Shown here: positions 10,871-24,200 of the stretch, one piece after another | Position numbering within the stretch: position 1 is the stretch's first letter | Layout of the letters: every line of letters begins with the position of its first letter | Assembly: GCA_000497125.2 (NCBI GenBank) | Contig: CM035323.1 | Location: 938,001-1,002,000 of the forward strand | Length of the DNA stretch: 64,000 nucleotides | Direction of reading: 5' to 3' | Origin: Spironucleus salmonicida | Lineage: Eukaryota; Fornicata; Diplomonadida; Hexamitidae | The notes under the pieces: generated by a model | The model's input: the letters and a program-made list of their open reading frames with translations, nothing else | What the model was told of the DNA's origin: nothing | Databases searched by the model: none | Position numbers and translations under genes: made by a program

Positions 10871-12631
10871 ATGGAATCCAGCAACCTGGACCTGGCATCG
10901 TTACAAAAGTAGCTAAAGACGCAGAAGCAACGCAATTCTGGCCTATTGCACCAGCTGGACATCATGAGGTCAGAATCACAGGACTAGCTCCTGCATCTCA
11001 CCAACCAGTACGAGAAGAAAATGTAATTCCTGTCGCAGACGTCCATAGACACCTCTCAAACCACACCAAGTGAGGTGATCCCGCTATTTGACTCCGGATT
11101 AGCCTCATTTTCTGCCACAGACCCGCTGCGCTTCGTGACCTCCAAGAAGGCAGTCCACGAGAAGTTCGAGCTCCCGCCAAAGAAACCCCGTAAGTCCCCG
11201 AAACGCTCAAGACTGTAGAATGACACAACGTCCATTTCTGCTTCAGAATCCCGCGACGTTTTAGACCTTCACACGTCGCCATCTGAAATTCAGCTACAGA
11301 AGCCGTGGCAGAGGCAGTCGCCCATCGATACCATGACCACAACGAAGCCGCTATTTGATGTCTTCCTGCATGACCTGCAGGAGGCACCAACCCCAAAGTT
11401 GGTCACAGAAAAAACACAGGCGCAGCTCGAGGCACACTTTCTGGGCGCCCAAATAGAGAAATTGCGCCTAGACCTGAAGCGCGAGAGGCAGACATCGTTG
11501 GGGCACAAGTACCGCGCGGACGTGTACCTGAAGAAGTACCGGTAACTGGACGCACAGAACGAAGCGTTGCGGGGCGAGCTTTTCAGCCAGGCCGAAACGG
11601 CAGAAATCGCGCACAGGGAGACTGAGCGGTAGCTAGAAATTGAGGGGCTGCAGAGCGAGCTAGCGCTCGCCCGTGAAGAGCTCGAAATTGCGAAAACGGA
11701 CAACGAGCAGAACTTCGACGTGCAGGCAGACCTGCGCCAGCAGCTTGGTAAGCTCAAATACGAAGTTTTCGCTTCCCAGAAGCAGGCACGCAAATTCCGT
11801 GATTTGCGCGACCAGGGTCATATTCAGTATCAGAAAAGCGAGGTGCAGCGGCGCGAGAGCCTGCGGGAGTATGCGTAGTTGTAGAGGCGTGCGGGGGCGT
11901 CGAAAGGTGTAAGCCGGGTTGTTGAGTTTGGGGTTCAAGTTTGTTAGGTTGGGAGCGATTTTGGAGTCTAGACCGTTAGTCTGGGCGGAGGAAGCGTGTG
12001 TAGACCGGTTGTCCGGGAGGTTGTGGAATGTGACTAGAGCGATAAACGGCAGAAAATACAAAATCTGGAAAAAGCAGTTCTAAGCAAAATTTGCGACGCA
12101 CGACAGATGCTGGTTCATTTTAATTAGCTACAGCGAGAATAAGCTATAACTATACCCAATAGAATCAGATAAAACACAGAGTTACCAGCGTGCTAAAATG
12201 TGATTAAGTTGCTTTGCTAATTTTCAGCTGAACAAAAATAATAGTTTTTTAAGGTTGTCAGCCCTGTTGATATAATAGACCATCTGAATTCTCGTAGTGA
12301 ATATCATCTTTAACTATAACTGGTTTTTCCAGAGATTTTAGTAAGTAATATTATTATAAATTTACAGACAGGATGGTGCCAAGATCTGGAGTTATTTACC
12401 AGAAATTCACTTTTTATTAAATATGATAACGAAATTTAATTCTTTTGTGTAAATAGCTAGAGAGACTTGTAGTTTTCAACAATATAATATTAGTCTGATG
12501 AATCCGATACTGTTTTCTAAATATGGATAATGACATAACTATTTTTTATTTTAGTAGGTGGAAAAGTAGTCCAGGAAACCGATACATTGATTTATTACAT
12601 GTTAAATAATGTGAAAATAATTGTAATTTGA
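10871..12631 (+). CDS. coiled-coil protein, 586 aa, with internal composition switch
   Basis: The frame starts at ATG 10871; neighbouring frames also contain ATGs but end by 11073. It is continuous to TGA 12629-12631. Residues 1-45 form a first coiled coil, 60-150 are Ser/Pro/Lys-rich and probably disordered, and about 170-345 form a long Gln/Glu/Arg/Leu coiled coil. After about residue 400 it appears more globular. The first 1.2 kb is GC-rich with CAG as Gln; from about 12060 it turns AT-rich with TAA/TAG. A cytoskeletal or scaffolding role is plausible but inferred only from the coil. Its stop directly abuts that of the Snf2 gene on the other strand. Confidence 0.7.
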
Positions 12632-15600
12632 TCATTTCATTTTTTTACTTGTTTCGTCCTTAAGTAGGAAACTTAGCTATTCAAACCATGTTCCACCAAA
12701 TATGCCGCTACCAAATTGCAAGAGGGCTTGATTCCCATTATCTATAATATTAAAAGAGTCAACTTATTCATCTTCGTCCATACCAACTTTTAACATTTCT
12801 TCAGTTAGCTTATATCCAGTTTTACTTACTGAGCTACTTCTTTCAAATGTAATACAAAAATCAAAAACAATTTGTACTAATGCTGGATTAAAATACTAGC
12901 TGAATATCGGTTAAATATTTTCCATAAACTACCTCGCATCGTTAACCATTTAACTTCCCTTAGGATTAAAGGTGGTGCAATTTTTAAACAGTAAACGTAT
13001 ATCCGTTATAATCTGATATAAACTTGTATATTATAAAGTAATAGTTTTAAAATGTATTAGCTTAAAGCTTATAGGTTTTTAAATAACTTTATAATAACTA
13101 GGTAAAATTTTTGCATTAGGGAGTTACCAGAATGGATATGAATTTCTATATTAAATATTTGATCGTGGTATAAGAACTTGTGAAAATGATAAACTAAACA
13201 ATTAGTGAATAATAGCTAGTATCTTAGCATTAAAATCTACAACTAGTCTAGATGGTAACTGGTTTGTTAAAAGTTGCAAGTTATCATAACTCTCTATTAA
13301 ATTTTAGTTATAATAAAATTACATAACTTAATTTTCAATTTATATTTTGAAGCTTGCCATTTAAAATTAATATTACGAATTTAACTTTTACATTTGAAAC
13401 ACAATATCTTTATTAAACTATTACATAACATTTTCAGTGTAGTTTAAACCAGCAAATATCTAAAAATAACTTATTTATTTAAATTTATTATCAAGTAGTG
13501 GATAAAACTCTGCATATTTTAATAGATTTACGTTCTTATAGAGTGGTTATTCTTATTGTAAGTTTAGCAAATCAATAAAATCCATTATATCATCTTAAAA
13601 ATCTAATTCTCTTACATTCAGATAAATGTTAATGAATTTTGATTCTGACTGTTGCTAATTAACCCCCTAATTTTTGACGACTGTAATCTTCTTATTCTGT
13701 TACTCAAACTTATTTAATTATTCCTTCTTATTATTACCAGTTTCCTTATTTCTGTCGCTTATTCCTCCACTCCCAGAATCACCCCCTTTCATAAATTCCC
13801 CTAATACAACGTCTCCAACGTTTCCACCAATAAATACCGCTGGGACGTCGCTTTCGACGGCAGGTCTATCTCCATACTTATCTCGGAACTCTACTTCAAT
13901 GCCTTCGTCAACCTCGTTAAAAATTCGTATTTCCTATTCATTTCTTGATATTTTTTCATTGATTTCAGAATTGCTCAAAAGTTGAATTTTAACCGAATTT
14001 TGTTAATTCAAAATCTCAATCAATAATTCTTTCTTACTAATTAGCTTGTTTTGGCTAAGCTCCCCGGCATCTAAAATGCTTTGTGCCATTTGCAACTTCG
14101 AGCTCGCAATATCAAGAATCTTCTATTCCAACTGAGTGTTGCTGAAGAGCTTAATAACTTTTACAGGTTTCAGCTGACCTATTCTATATACGCGATCCTA
14201 GGCCTGAAGGTCATAAAATGCGTTAAAATCACAGTCAAATATAATAACGGTATCAGCTGACTAGAGGTTCAAACCATGTGATGCTGCCCTGGTAGAGAGA
14301 AGGAACACGAAGTATTTAGAGTCTGTCGCATTAAAGTCGTTTACCATTTTGTTTCTGTCTGCGTCTTTGACATCTCCATCAAATTTCAAAAAATTGAAGT
14401 TTTTATATGTTAAAAAATCCGCAAGAATATTCAATACTGATTTAAATTACGAGAAAATGAGGACACGGTGATTAGTTTTCTTAAATTTTATTAAGAGATT
14501 ATTAAGCAGATTGAGTTTTCCAGAATATCTAGCTAGAGCATCTCCAAGAAAAACTTATTAAAGGAATGGTAGTTGTTAGGAATTAGAAAACGTGTTAATC
14601 TAACTATTTAGAGTAATTTCCTATTATTTTTTATAAAGCGTAGTATTTTTAAGTCTGTTATCATTTTCGAATGTTTGGGCATTTTTAAGCAAAAATCCAT
14701 ATAGTAAATCTAGCTAAGTGCCTTCTAAACCTAAATAAGGGTGATTGCATACTTTTCGTAGATACATGTCAACATTTCTAATGAACTTTTTGGGTAAAGC
14801 TGCAGAGGATGCTAATGATTCTGTATAGAAATTTGAAGAAAGAATCCGCTATGCTTCTGTGATCGACAGAGTATAAAGATAATTTTATAGCCCTGACAAA
14901 GGAACTCTTAAAATTACTTCATCTTTAGGTGGCAATTAATCTAACACATCAGATTTAATTCTTCGAATCATATACGGTTTGATAATACCATGTAGTCTGT
15001 AAATAATAAACATCTTTTCGTTGTCATTAAGTTAATCTTACACTTATGTGGTTGTTGATATTGAGGGTTCTATAATCTCAGTGGCATCAGTCCCATCATT
15101 GACATCAGTATCTCCTAAATCATCAACTTCATCTTCTTGATCATCAAAATATTATATAGATCTAGAAAATATTTTCCCAAATACCTAATCAAATTTATTG
15201 AAATCATCAAATACTGAGCCATGTATAAATTATAATAATGTGAACAATTCTCTTATATTATTTTAAAGTGGTGTTCCACTTAACAATAATCTAAATCTAC
15301 AAGTGATATCATTTCTCAAAACGCCAATAAGCTTACTTTTTCCATTTTTGATACGGCTAGCTTCATCAACAATAACACAATCAAATGTGAACTTCTTGAA
15401 AAATGCTTTATCCTAAATAACATAATCGTACGTAGTAATAATGCAATTATAGTATCCACTTCGATTTAATATATCTTGCTTAATTTTTTCGCGATCAACT
15501 CCCTTATATACAGCGACATTGAAGTTTGTTGAAAAACGTCTAAACTCTTTTTCCCAATTTTCAGAAACGGCTAATGGTGCAATTATCAGATGTGGATTTG

Positions 15601-16567
15601 ATGTAATCCGTTTTTCATGCAAATAAATTAAAAAAGCTATTGACTAAAGTGTTTTACCTAGACCCATGTCGTCAGCCAAACTTACACCCTATACATACTT
15701 TCCAATAGCTGGTTACGACTGTAAAACGTTTGAGTTGTACATTGATACTAGAAAATTCAAACACTCTATTTAGTAGCTTTTCATTGTAACATTTTTCAAC
15801 GTTACAGGCTATTTTATAGTCTCTGTGAATGCCCTGCTGTGTACTTTATTAAAAATTGCTTCTTCAATATTATTCTCCTATCGTAATATTGCTTCATCTA
15901 TACTAAGTTTTTATAAAATTTGCATATAAAAACTTGACATTTGATGTAAAACCTTGGTAAATAATTAGGATGTACCTACTTGAGTGAACTATTGATTAAA
16001 ATAATCTAAAAGTACACTGAAAATCTAGTCTTAATTCAATGATTGTATAGTTTGGTTTGATACAATTTACGTCTTTTAATTACGTTTTTTACGACTTTAT
16101 TCTGCTGCCATGACTGCTGATGGTTTAAAATCTCCGAAAAATAGTACTGAAAGTTGTGAAATTCGGTTATTTATAGCTTGCTATGATAATAATCTGGATG
16201 TAATCCTAGAATTGAGAGATAAGTGTTGAGAACTAACAGATAAAAGTAGTGACTATTTTGAATTCGGATTTTTTGTAAATTTTTAGTGCATTATTGGATT
16301 TAGTGCATAAAACGGATCTGGGATCATGTTGATTGGAATATTTCTTGTAGAAAGCAATGATTAATTTTAGAGCTACTTATTAAGTGCAAACTAATATTAA
16401 GATTTTTCTTAGCAATTTAAAAAAATCTCACGGCTTAAGTACCTAAGGTGTTAAAATTGAGATTAAGTTGGTTTTATATAAGGTTATTCAATGTAATTGT
16501 AATAGGTATATTTTTGTGGTATAAACTAATCTTCTTGTTGTAATAATTTTTCAAAGATATCGTTCAT
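12632..16567 (-). CDS. Snf2/BRG1-like chromatin remodelling ATPase with bromodomain, 1311 aa
   Basis: This is a SWI/SNF-type ATPase that uses ATP to move nucleosomes. The frame is continuous from ATG at 16567 to TGA 12632-12634. After a helical N-terminal region (residues 1-170, partly like the HSA-preceding region) come the Snf2 motifs: DDMGLGKT near 302, IVDEASRIKN, LLLSGTPLQNN near 431 and DRVYRIGQ near 792. At about residues 1150-1216 is a bromodomain-like unit with YYKVIQKPISF, then FKNCTTFNPKGS, which in known proteins binds acetyl-lysine. Snf2 core plus C-terminal bromodomain is the BRM/BRG1/Sth1 architecture. Dozens of TAA/TAG codons read as Gln within the domains. Confidence 0.88.
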
Positions 16568-16618
16568 CTGAATAGAAAAGTAAAATAAATATTAATATTA
16601 CTCATATAATATTAAAAT

Positions 16619-18100
16619 TCACTATTTTTATTTTGCCATTGGTGGTAGTTATAATTTCTTTTTTGGTTTTACATCTAGTGGTTTTTTAACTGCTAGTTCT
16701 CTATCGAAACTAGCAGGCTCAATTCCATGTAATTATGCGCTATTTTCGCTGTTGTCTTACTTATCTCCTTTTACTAACTTTTTAAGTTTTTCTAACTATT
16801 CAGCACCAGAATCTAGGCGGGCTAGTTTTTCATGAAAAGCTTATTTATCTTAACTTTTGATATGATGAAATATATTAAATATTACCTCAAATTAAATATT
16901 CGAATTTGTAAGCTCAGCTCCAAATAAATCTTCTTGTAAATCAAGTGTTTATCCGAAAGCACTATAACCGTAATATACCCTTTGTGCTTAAAATCTGTCA
17001 TACTTTGGAACTAAAAAATTATTTTAGGTGATATATCTACCTGGTTACAATGGTAAAAATATTTCTTAAAAACCGACATATTAGACTTGAAACTTATTAT
17101 AAACGGAATACAACTTTATGAAAAATTTTATTTATCCACATATAATTTCAAATTTATTAAAAAATAGCTATAATTCCGTAAGATCACAAAGTAACTAGTC
17201 ATATACAAGAATACGATTGCATTTGTTAAAGCTTCTAGACATTTATACCTAGCTAACCCCTTATTAGATAGATTCATATTTAATCTATGAGTTTCCTAGC
17301 TCTTTATTTTTATATACTCTAAACTCAAAAAAATACAACACTTTACGTTCTATATTTCGCATAATATTAAATTTAACATTTCCTCCAATTTAGAATAGAT
17401 TTTATGCTGTTATAAGTCTATTTTATAAGACAATTTGAGTTTTTAGTTGTAAATTTAGATATGGGTGTGTTCTAATATTGGAGTTTCGTATTCGGTTTAA
17501 TGATTAAATAATTGGACGATATGATACTTTTAAAGGAGGAGAGATTAAGTCTATAAAATTTTTTGACTTTATTAACTAGGAATGAAATTGAGACTTGGAA
17601 ATAAAACACCTGGTGCAAATTGAAAATCTGTTATTTTAAGTTGAGGTAAATGAAAGAAATGAAATACCTGGAATAATTCCTGTAGAATCCTATAAATTAG
17701 GTGTTGAAAGTGGTACTTATAACTGATTTTACCTATATCGTAGAGAAATAACCGGAAATATTTCATTTTCAAAAGTTCCTGTAAAAAGCATTGATGCATC
17801 TTATGCAAAATGATTTAATGTATTATTTTAACTATAAACTAACCCTAATTCTTCAAATTTTTATACAAATTTTTTGGTTAATAAATATGCATTGAGATGT
17901 TATTGTATTGACTTTGGAGCAAGATTAGGTTATTCTGAGCGTATAGAAAACTAAGCAGCAGTAGATGTGGAAGACGATTCAAATGGTAACATATCAAGCC
18001 ATTTGAACAGATAGTTCCATGTTATGGGTTATTCGTTAACTGATGTCGTTATATTAAGTTCAATTATCAAATCTTGAAGAAATTCTGAAGGGATATTCAT
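16619..18100 (-). CDS. hypothetical protein, 493 aa
   Basis: One frame runs from ATG at 18100 to TGA 16619-16621, with later in-frame ATGs at 17791 and 17242. The N-terminal 130 residues are helical. The middle is rich in Ser/Asn/Ile/Arg. The C-terminal 90 residues contain a coiled coil followed by a Lys/Pro-rich basic tail. There is no membrane segment or recognised motif. It lies upstream of the Snf2 gene on the same strand with 51 bp between them; an independent or related chromatin role would be speculation. Confidence 0.6.
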
Positions 18101-18242
18101 TGTAAATTTTAGAATTATTTGTATTTATGAATAATAATGATATAATTTTATCAATGAAATATATGTTAACATATAAATTAACAGACTAAATACTTTATAC
18201 TTGTTTATTTTAAATATTTTGAAAAATATAGTTAAATAACAA

Positions 18243-21200
18243 TCACTCTAAGCATACAATAATGTTATTCATGACCTCATTAGATCTACAATCAAAAATT
18301 ACACCAAAACAACTCAAATAACATGTATGAGAGAATTCGAATGGTATTTCCATAGTTATCTTTACATACACAAGTTATTAACCACAAATAGCACGTTTTC
18401 CACCTTCGAAACTTTAGAAGCTAGCAATTAAGAATACGCCTTCCCCGAACAGTGAATCAACAGAAAAATCGACATCTTGCTATATGTTAATACCTTTAAA
18501 TGTTTTATTTTATAAACACTCCACCGTATATTAACTAACGACTTATAGATTACCAAATAAATCCATTTTCTGAATTCTTTCCATCATCATCAGAGTGTTA
18601 AACTCACTTATTCGGGTAGTAGTAACCTTTTAGTTATTGAAATTCTTCAAACTATCTTATATTTTACCAGCATGGAACTTACTGCTATTACGCAAAAATG
18701 CTGTAACTAGTGTGAAAATCCCATCTGAAAATGGTCGGAAGTAACTAAATTACATAGCGGCCTATAATGGTAATCGAATAGCAGAAAACTATTAAATAAA
18801 ACTAATTGGATTGAATGAATTAGAGATTTCAATCAGATTTAGCGAGTCTGGGAGCTATTACGCTAAAAATTATAAGAGCTAGGCAACTGAGTCATTTACT
18901 TACTCCAGTTCGACCGAGTTAATAGAAATCAAGAATTGGAAACGAGCAATTAATGCCTGGATAATTTCAAAAATAGGAGCAAAATGTAAATTTAAGGATG
19001 AAATTTCTTATGCCAAAATAAAACCTGAAATATATAAAATCTAGTAAAGCTCGTAAAGGTTATTTTACGTCTATTAAAATAATGGATGTGATGGTAAAGG
19101 CTACGAAATTTATGCATTGTTGGTAATAAAATTAGAGAAAGTAAAAAATATCTTCTATTGTTTAAAGGCTGCATAGTTATGAATTGAATCAAAGTCAGCC
19201 AGAGTATAACTCATGTTATAAACTACATTTAGTACTTGTGAATTAACAAGGTTAGGATGAACTTCAATTATAAAAATGACATTTTAAAACGTGTTATACT
19301 TAAGTGCTTATTAAAATGAAAATTCCTAAAATTAAAATGAATAAAGACGGATTATAGTTGGCTTAACAAAAACGGAGGAATAATTTTGCAATGAGTATAA
19401 GTGATCAAACTAATATGAGTGTAATTTCCCTAAATATAGTAACTCTTAAAGTGCTCGTGAAAAACTTAAAGTTTAAAATATAAGAGGACCTCTGGAAATC
19501 TATTTTTGTATAAAATCAATTTCTTATTTGGCATTCATATTTTGACAATCGCTAAACAAATATGGATAATTAAAAATAAGCTTTAAAAATATTTATATAT
19601 CATCGTGTAGAGATTATTTTGAATAAATAAGTGCTAAGCAAAATAAATAAATACCAGAAACTGGGGTTCCATCTTTAATAAATTGCGGAATAGATGTTTT
19701 CTAACTAGATAATACATATTCAATAATATTTTATTGTTTCATAGCAAAGTCGAAATCGTTTTTATAAGAAAGCATCCAGGTGGTAATTTCTTCTATAAAA
19801 GCATGAGGATACTTTGAAAATACTTCTTAAATATTAGCCTACGTTTTATTAAACTTACACTAAATTAATTCCAATAAGAGACTGTAACCTTCTTAAGGTA
19901 ATCTTTAAAATGTTTTTTCTATTACAACTACTATCATAAATACAACCATTTCTATATCTGATAGACTAAGAACATTGGATATAATAAAGATAACGTTTTT
20001 AAGTATCTACTGATACAGAATAGATGTATTATATTATAAACTATCCGAGGACATTTTGAAAATTTAATCTATGTTAAGAGACTTAATAAGCATTGGGAAG
20101 CGTGGTGTTAACTTTACTAACATATTTTAAATGCTGAAGAATGCTTTATAGTAGATATTTAGCCATGAATCTTTTTATTAAATCTTCTTAGTAAATTTTG
20201 CTTAAAATTCTTAATATTAAGAGGTAAGTGTTCTCTTTTACTGTATACTTTATTCTAAATTAGAAATATGTTGCTGTAAATTCTAAAATTACGTCGTTGG
20301 TGCATCAAAACCTATATTTTTGCAGTTAATGACTATATTCTATATTAAAATATAATATTAAGACTCTTGATGTTTTGTATCATATACATTTGATAAATAC
20401 TATGTTATATCTTAATAATGAATATATTTCCATATTATAAATGAAAGTTATTCTTTTAATACAGCCATAGATTATTAATAATAGTTATCTTGAATATCCA
20501 TAGTAAATAATTCATTGGCAAATTTTAAGTTCTAATTACTTAAATAAATTTAAGGATAATTAAACAAATTATAAAAACCATACTACAATGGATAATTATC
20601 ATCTAATTTTTAGAAAATTACATATAAATTAATAGTTGTCATTTATGGATTTACTTTTCGTCTTTCTTTCCCAATATTAACAATCTAAGTATATCCTGTT
20701 TTTATAGCGTAATTATATTATACTAGTCCTATAAATATATCGATTAATGCGGGTGATGACTTAGTTACATTAAATACTATATATGGCGCTTATTCTTTAC
20801 TAAATACTAAATTCTCCACAATTTACATTGCTTAATGATAATTATCATTAAACTCTACAATATATTAATTATTTAAATGCGGAATTTATTCAATAATACT
20901 AATTATTTATTTATAAAATATGTGTGATACAATTGATATTTTATAAGGGAATGCTTATCTTAATATAATTTATTATTATAATTCTAATAACTGCACTTAT
21001 CCCATAGCTAATAGTTTATCATAAGTTTACTTCTTTAATAATGTTTACTGATTTAAGGAGTTCATTAATTAATATAATTTATCTCTAGATGCTATCATTT
21101 CTGAAGTTTAATACGAAGGTGCTTACTTATTTAATTTAATAACCGTACCATTATCATCTAAATCATTCAAGCACACACACAGACAGTGACAATTATAACA

Positions 21201-24200
21201 TGAATTACATAACTCATCTTTATTATACTAGCAAAATTTACAAGTATTTTAAATAACAGGACATAAAATGTTCAAGATTTCCTTCAGCATGTCACCACCA
21301 TAAAGAATATAAGCAGCTAAACCGATAGAAGTAAAATCAATTAGATTAATACCCATCTACACTTATTATATATCATAAACGATATCATTTTATTGTTATA
21401 AGAAGAAACTATAAATCTTCGATGCAATATTAACACTATTTGATTATATTTTAACTTAATCTGATATTTAATCATATTTTTAATTGAATTAGTCTATTTG
21501 TCTCTGGTTTTCTAAAATTTTTGCCTTAATTGAAAATTATTCTTATTCTTTAAGATATGTTCGTTTTGACTCTAGCTCGATGATCGTTTGCTGTAACTAA
21601 GTAATAACTATTTCTTATTGAGGGTCAATCATATTTGAGAAATAAATATTGAGAGCAAGGACATAATTTACTAATCTTCTCTACAATCGTGTTTATGTAA
21701 ATGATAAAAGTTCTGATTCTAACTCTTACATTGAACAAACCTTACGTATTAACTCGATCTTTGTATCTGTTAGCTACTTATAATCAAAATTAATTATCCC
21801 GTGTGGAATTGCTATATCTACAAACATTTATTATTATATCTCTTTCCATTATTATGCAGATTCTTATTCTGTAGGATACTTTAAATCAGAAACAAATAAC
21901 GTATTTTTATCAAAAATAATGTTCCAAATAACTAAAAATACAAAAATCATAACATTATTCGTAATATTAGAATTATATAAGTCAATTATTTCTGACTTAG
22001 AAGTTTATTCCATTTCAATTATAGTATACGATAACATAGAGATTTGATTCTTTCTCTGCTTATCTAGTTATTATTATAACTATACTAGTTCAGATTATTT
22101 AAGTGATATGGAACTTAATACTGCTTTAAATTCACTTTAAAGATCATTATTAATTTTTAATAAAGTAATTTATGTCTATTTTAATTAATCTAATACGATT
22201 TTTTCATTACTTTAACTCTCTTAATATTATGCTAAGCTTTTTTCTGCCTATTTACAAACGCTTATGACACCTATTAATTTAGCTTAAAAATCAGATAAAA
22301 TTTTATGCTTACTATTTTCTTTATTTATTAAATTTTGTTTAATTGATTAAGACAACTGAAATAAAACACTAAAGTTCTACTCATTATGCTATTATAAATT
22401 TGAGTATAAGTTTAATGCCAATTAGTGATGGCGTAACTCGTCTGATTACGAAATAAAATCTGGTAGCAGCCTTTGTTTTACAGTATCAATTAGATCTTTA
22501 TTAGAATTTTATTCTAAAAGTTAAATAAAATTATCTTATTCTATTTTAATATCATTGGTATATGACTGTAAATTAACATAATTAATAAATGGTGGTAGAT
22601 TCTTTAAATCATAGCTTACATCCTAGATAATATAGATCATTAATTTTTATGACATAAGTAATTATACGGTTGCAAAATTTAAATTTTCAAGTTTACTAAA
22701 CACAATAGCCTCCTGATACATATCTTAAAACTCACTAGATGTAAATATTTATTATCCTTAGTTACCTGGAGTAATTAAATTTAATACTACAGATAACATA
22801 TTTGTTGATAGTAATATACTAAGTGGGAATGTTAATATGACATAATTGTAATTTTCTTTTTTTAATGCGGGCCTAAAAGCATCGAAATTTTGTATTTAAG
22901 GAGGTTACGTTATTTAAAATTATTATTATGACATTGTAGGTACATAATCTATAGCAGTTTAACCAAATAAACCATATTATGATTAGATTTATGTAACAGG
23001 TTATTAAAACATCATTTAATCATCTGTAAATTGCATTTTAAATTATTCTAACCCAGCAGCAAGACCAGATTGATAGCTTTTCTTATTTTCTAGTTTATTC
23101 TTAGATGATAAAGGAATAACGACACCTCTTTAAAGATGAAGCGTTGTATTAAGAGCAGTTCGTATGCAAGATAGAATTTTTTCTCGGGTGTTTAGCTATA
23201 ATATACTTGAATTTATGTAATTTTATTGGTATGACTAATAAATACCACTTACATCACCAACATCTATTAACATGTTCTTGCTAATTATTTTATCCTATTC
23301 AACTGGTAAATCTGTAATAGAATTTGTTATGACACTTATATATTAAACAATCTATTAGTAAGAAAATAAAGTTTAAAATTTAACGAAATGCGTAGGAATA
23401 GTAATCTCTAATACTGGAGATGAAGCCAAACTTAATAAACATCCATATCCTTAAGCCTCTTCTATAATACCGTCATTAAACTCAAATAAGGAGTTTGGGT
23501 CGTTTTTATATTTATCATAATTCTCTTAAAGAGATTCTTTGTATTCTCCTCTAGCAGCATCTCTAATGCATCCAAATAAAACTCTGTTATAATATGTTTA
23601 GTACAATCCAACATTAAATGAATGCGATAATTGCTTTAATGCTAATGTTTTAAACTAAGAAACGTCAATTAAATTAATCATCGCTGATATATCCCAGAAC
23701 AAAGCCAATTCTTCTTTAAGTGATCCCTAATATGTTGAATAGAATTAGTTTACTTTTTAAATCTCATTGGTACTTTACTGTTACTATGTAAATAAGTAAT
23801 TAATATTATCTACTAGCAGATCTTCATCCAAACCGAATTTTATAAATAAAAACTTATGCGCATTAAGATGAAATTATGAAGCATTTAAATCAGTTTTATG
23901 CTATGGTTTTTCGAAATCACATTAGAATAATGGATATTTATATTTTTTGTTAAATTTCGCAAGTTTTTAAGGTTATTAGAACATGATAATAAAACTACAG
24001 TTTAATAACCTATAGTGTTTAATCGTGCCAGTTTAATCAGGTATTTATATCTAGTAGGTAAGTAATGTTTAGAACCATGCAGATTCAAATATTTCCATAC
24101 TAACATAAAATTTAATTATTGTAAAGAACAACATAACTGCATTATTTCCCAATAATGTCAAAAATTCTCTTATTTATTAAATGAAATAACTAATTTCCAT

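Noticed and set aside
18255-19200. Plus-strand frame with a single in-frame TGA that looked like a selenoprotein or pseudogene
   Set aside because: The minus strand is open throughout in the frame of the giant gene and gives better protein sequence; the plus frame is its antisense shadow.
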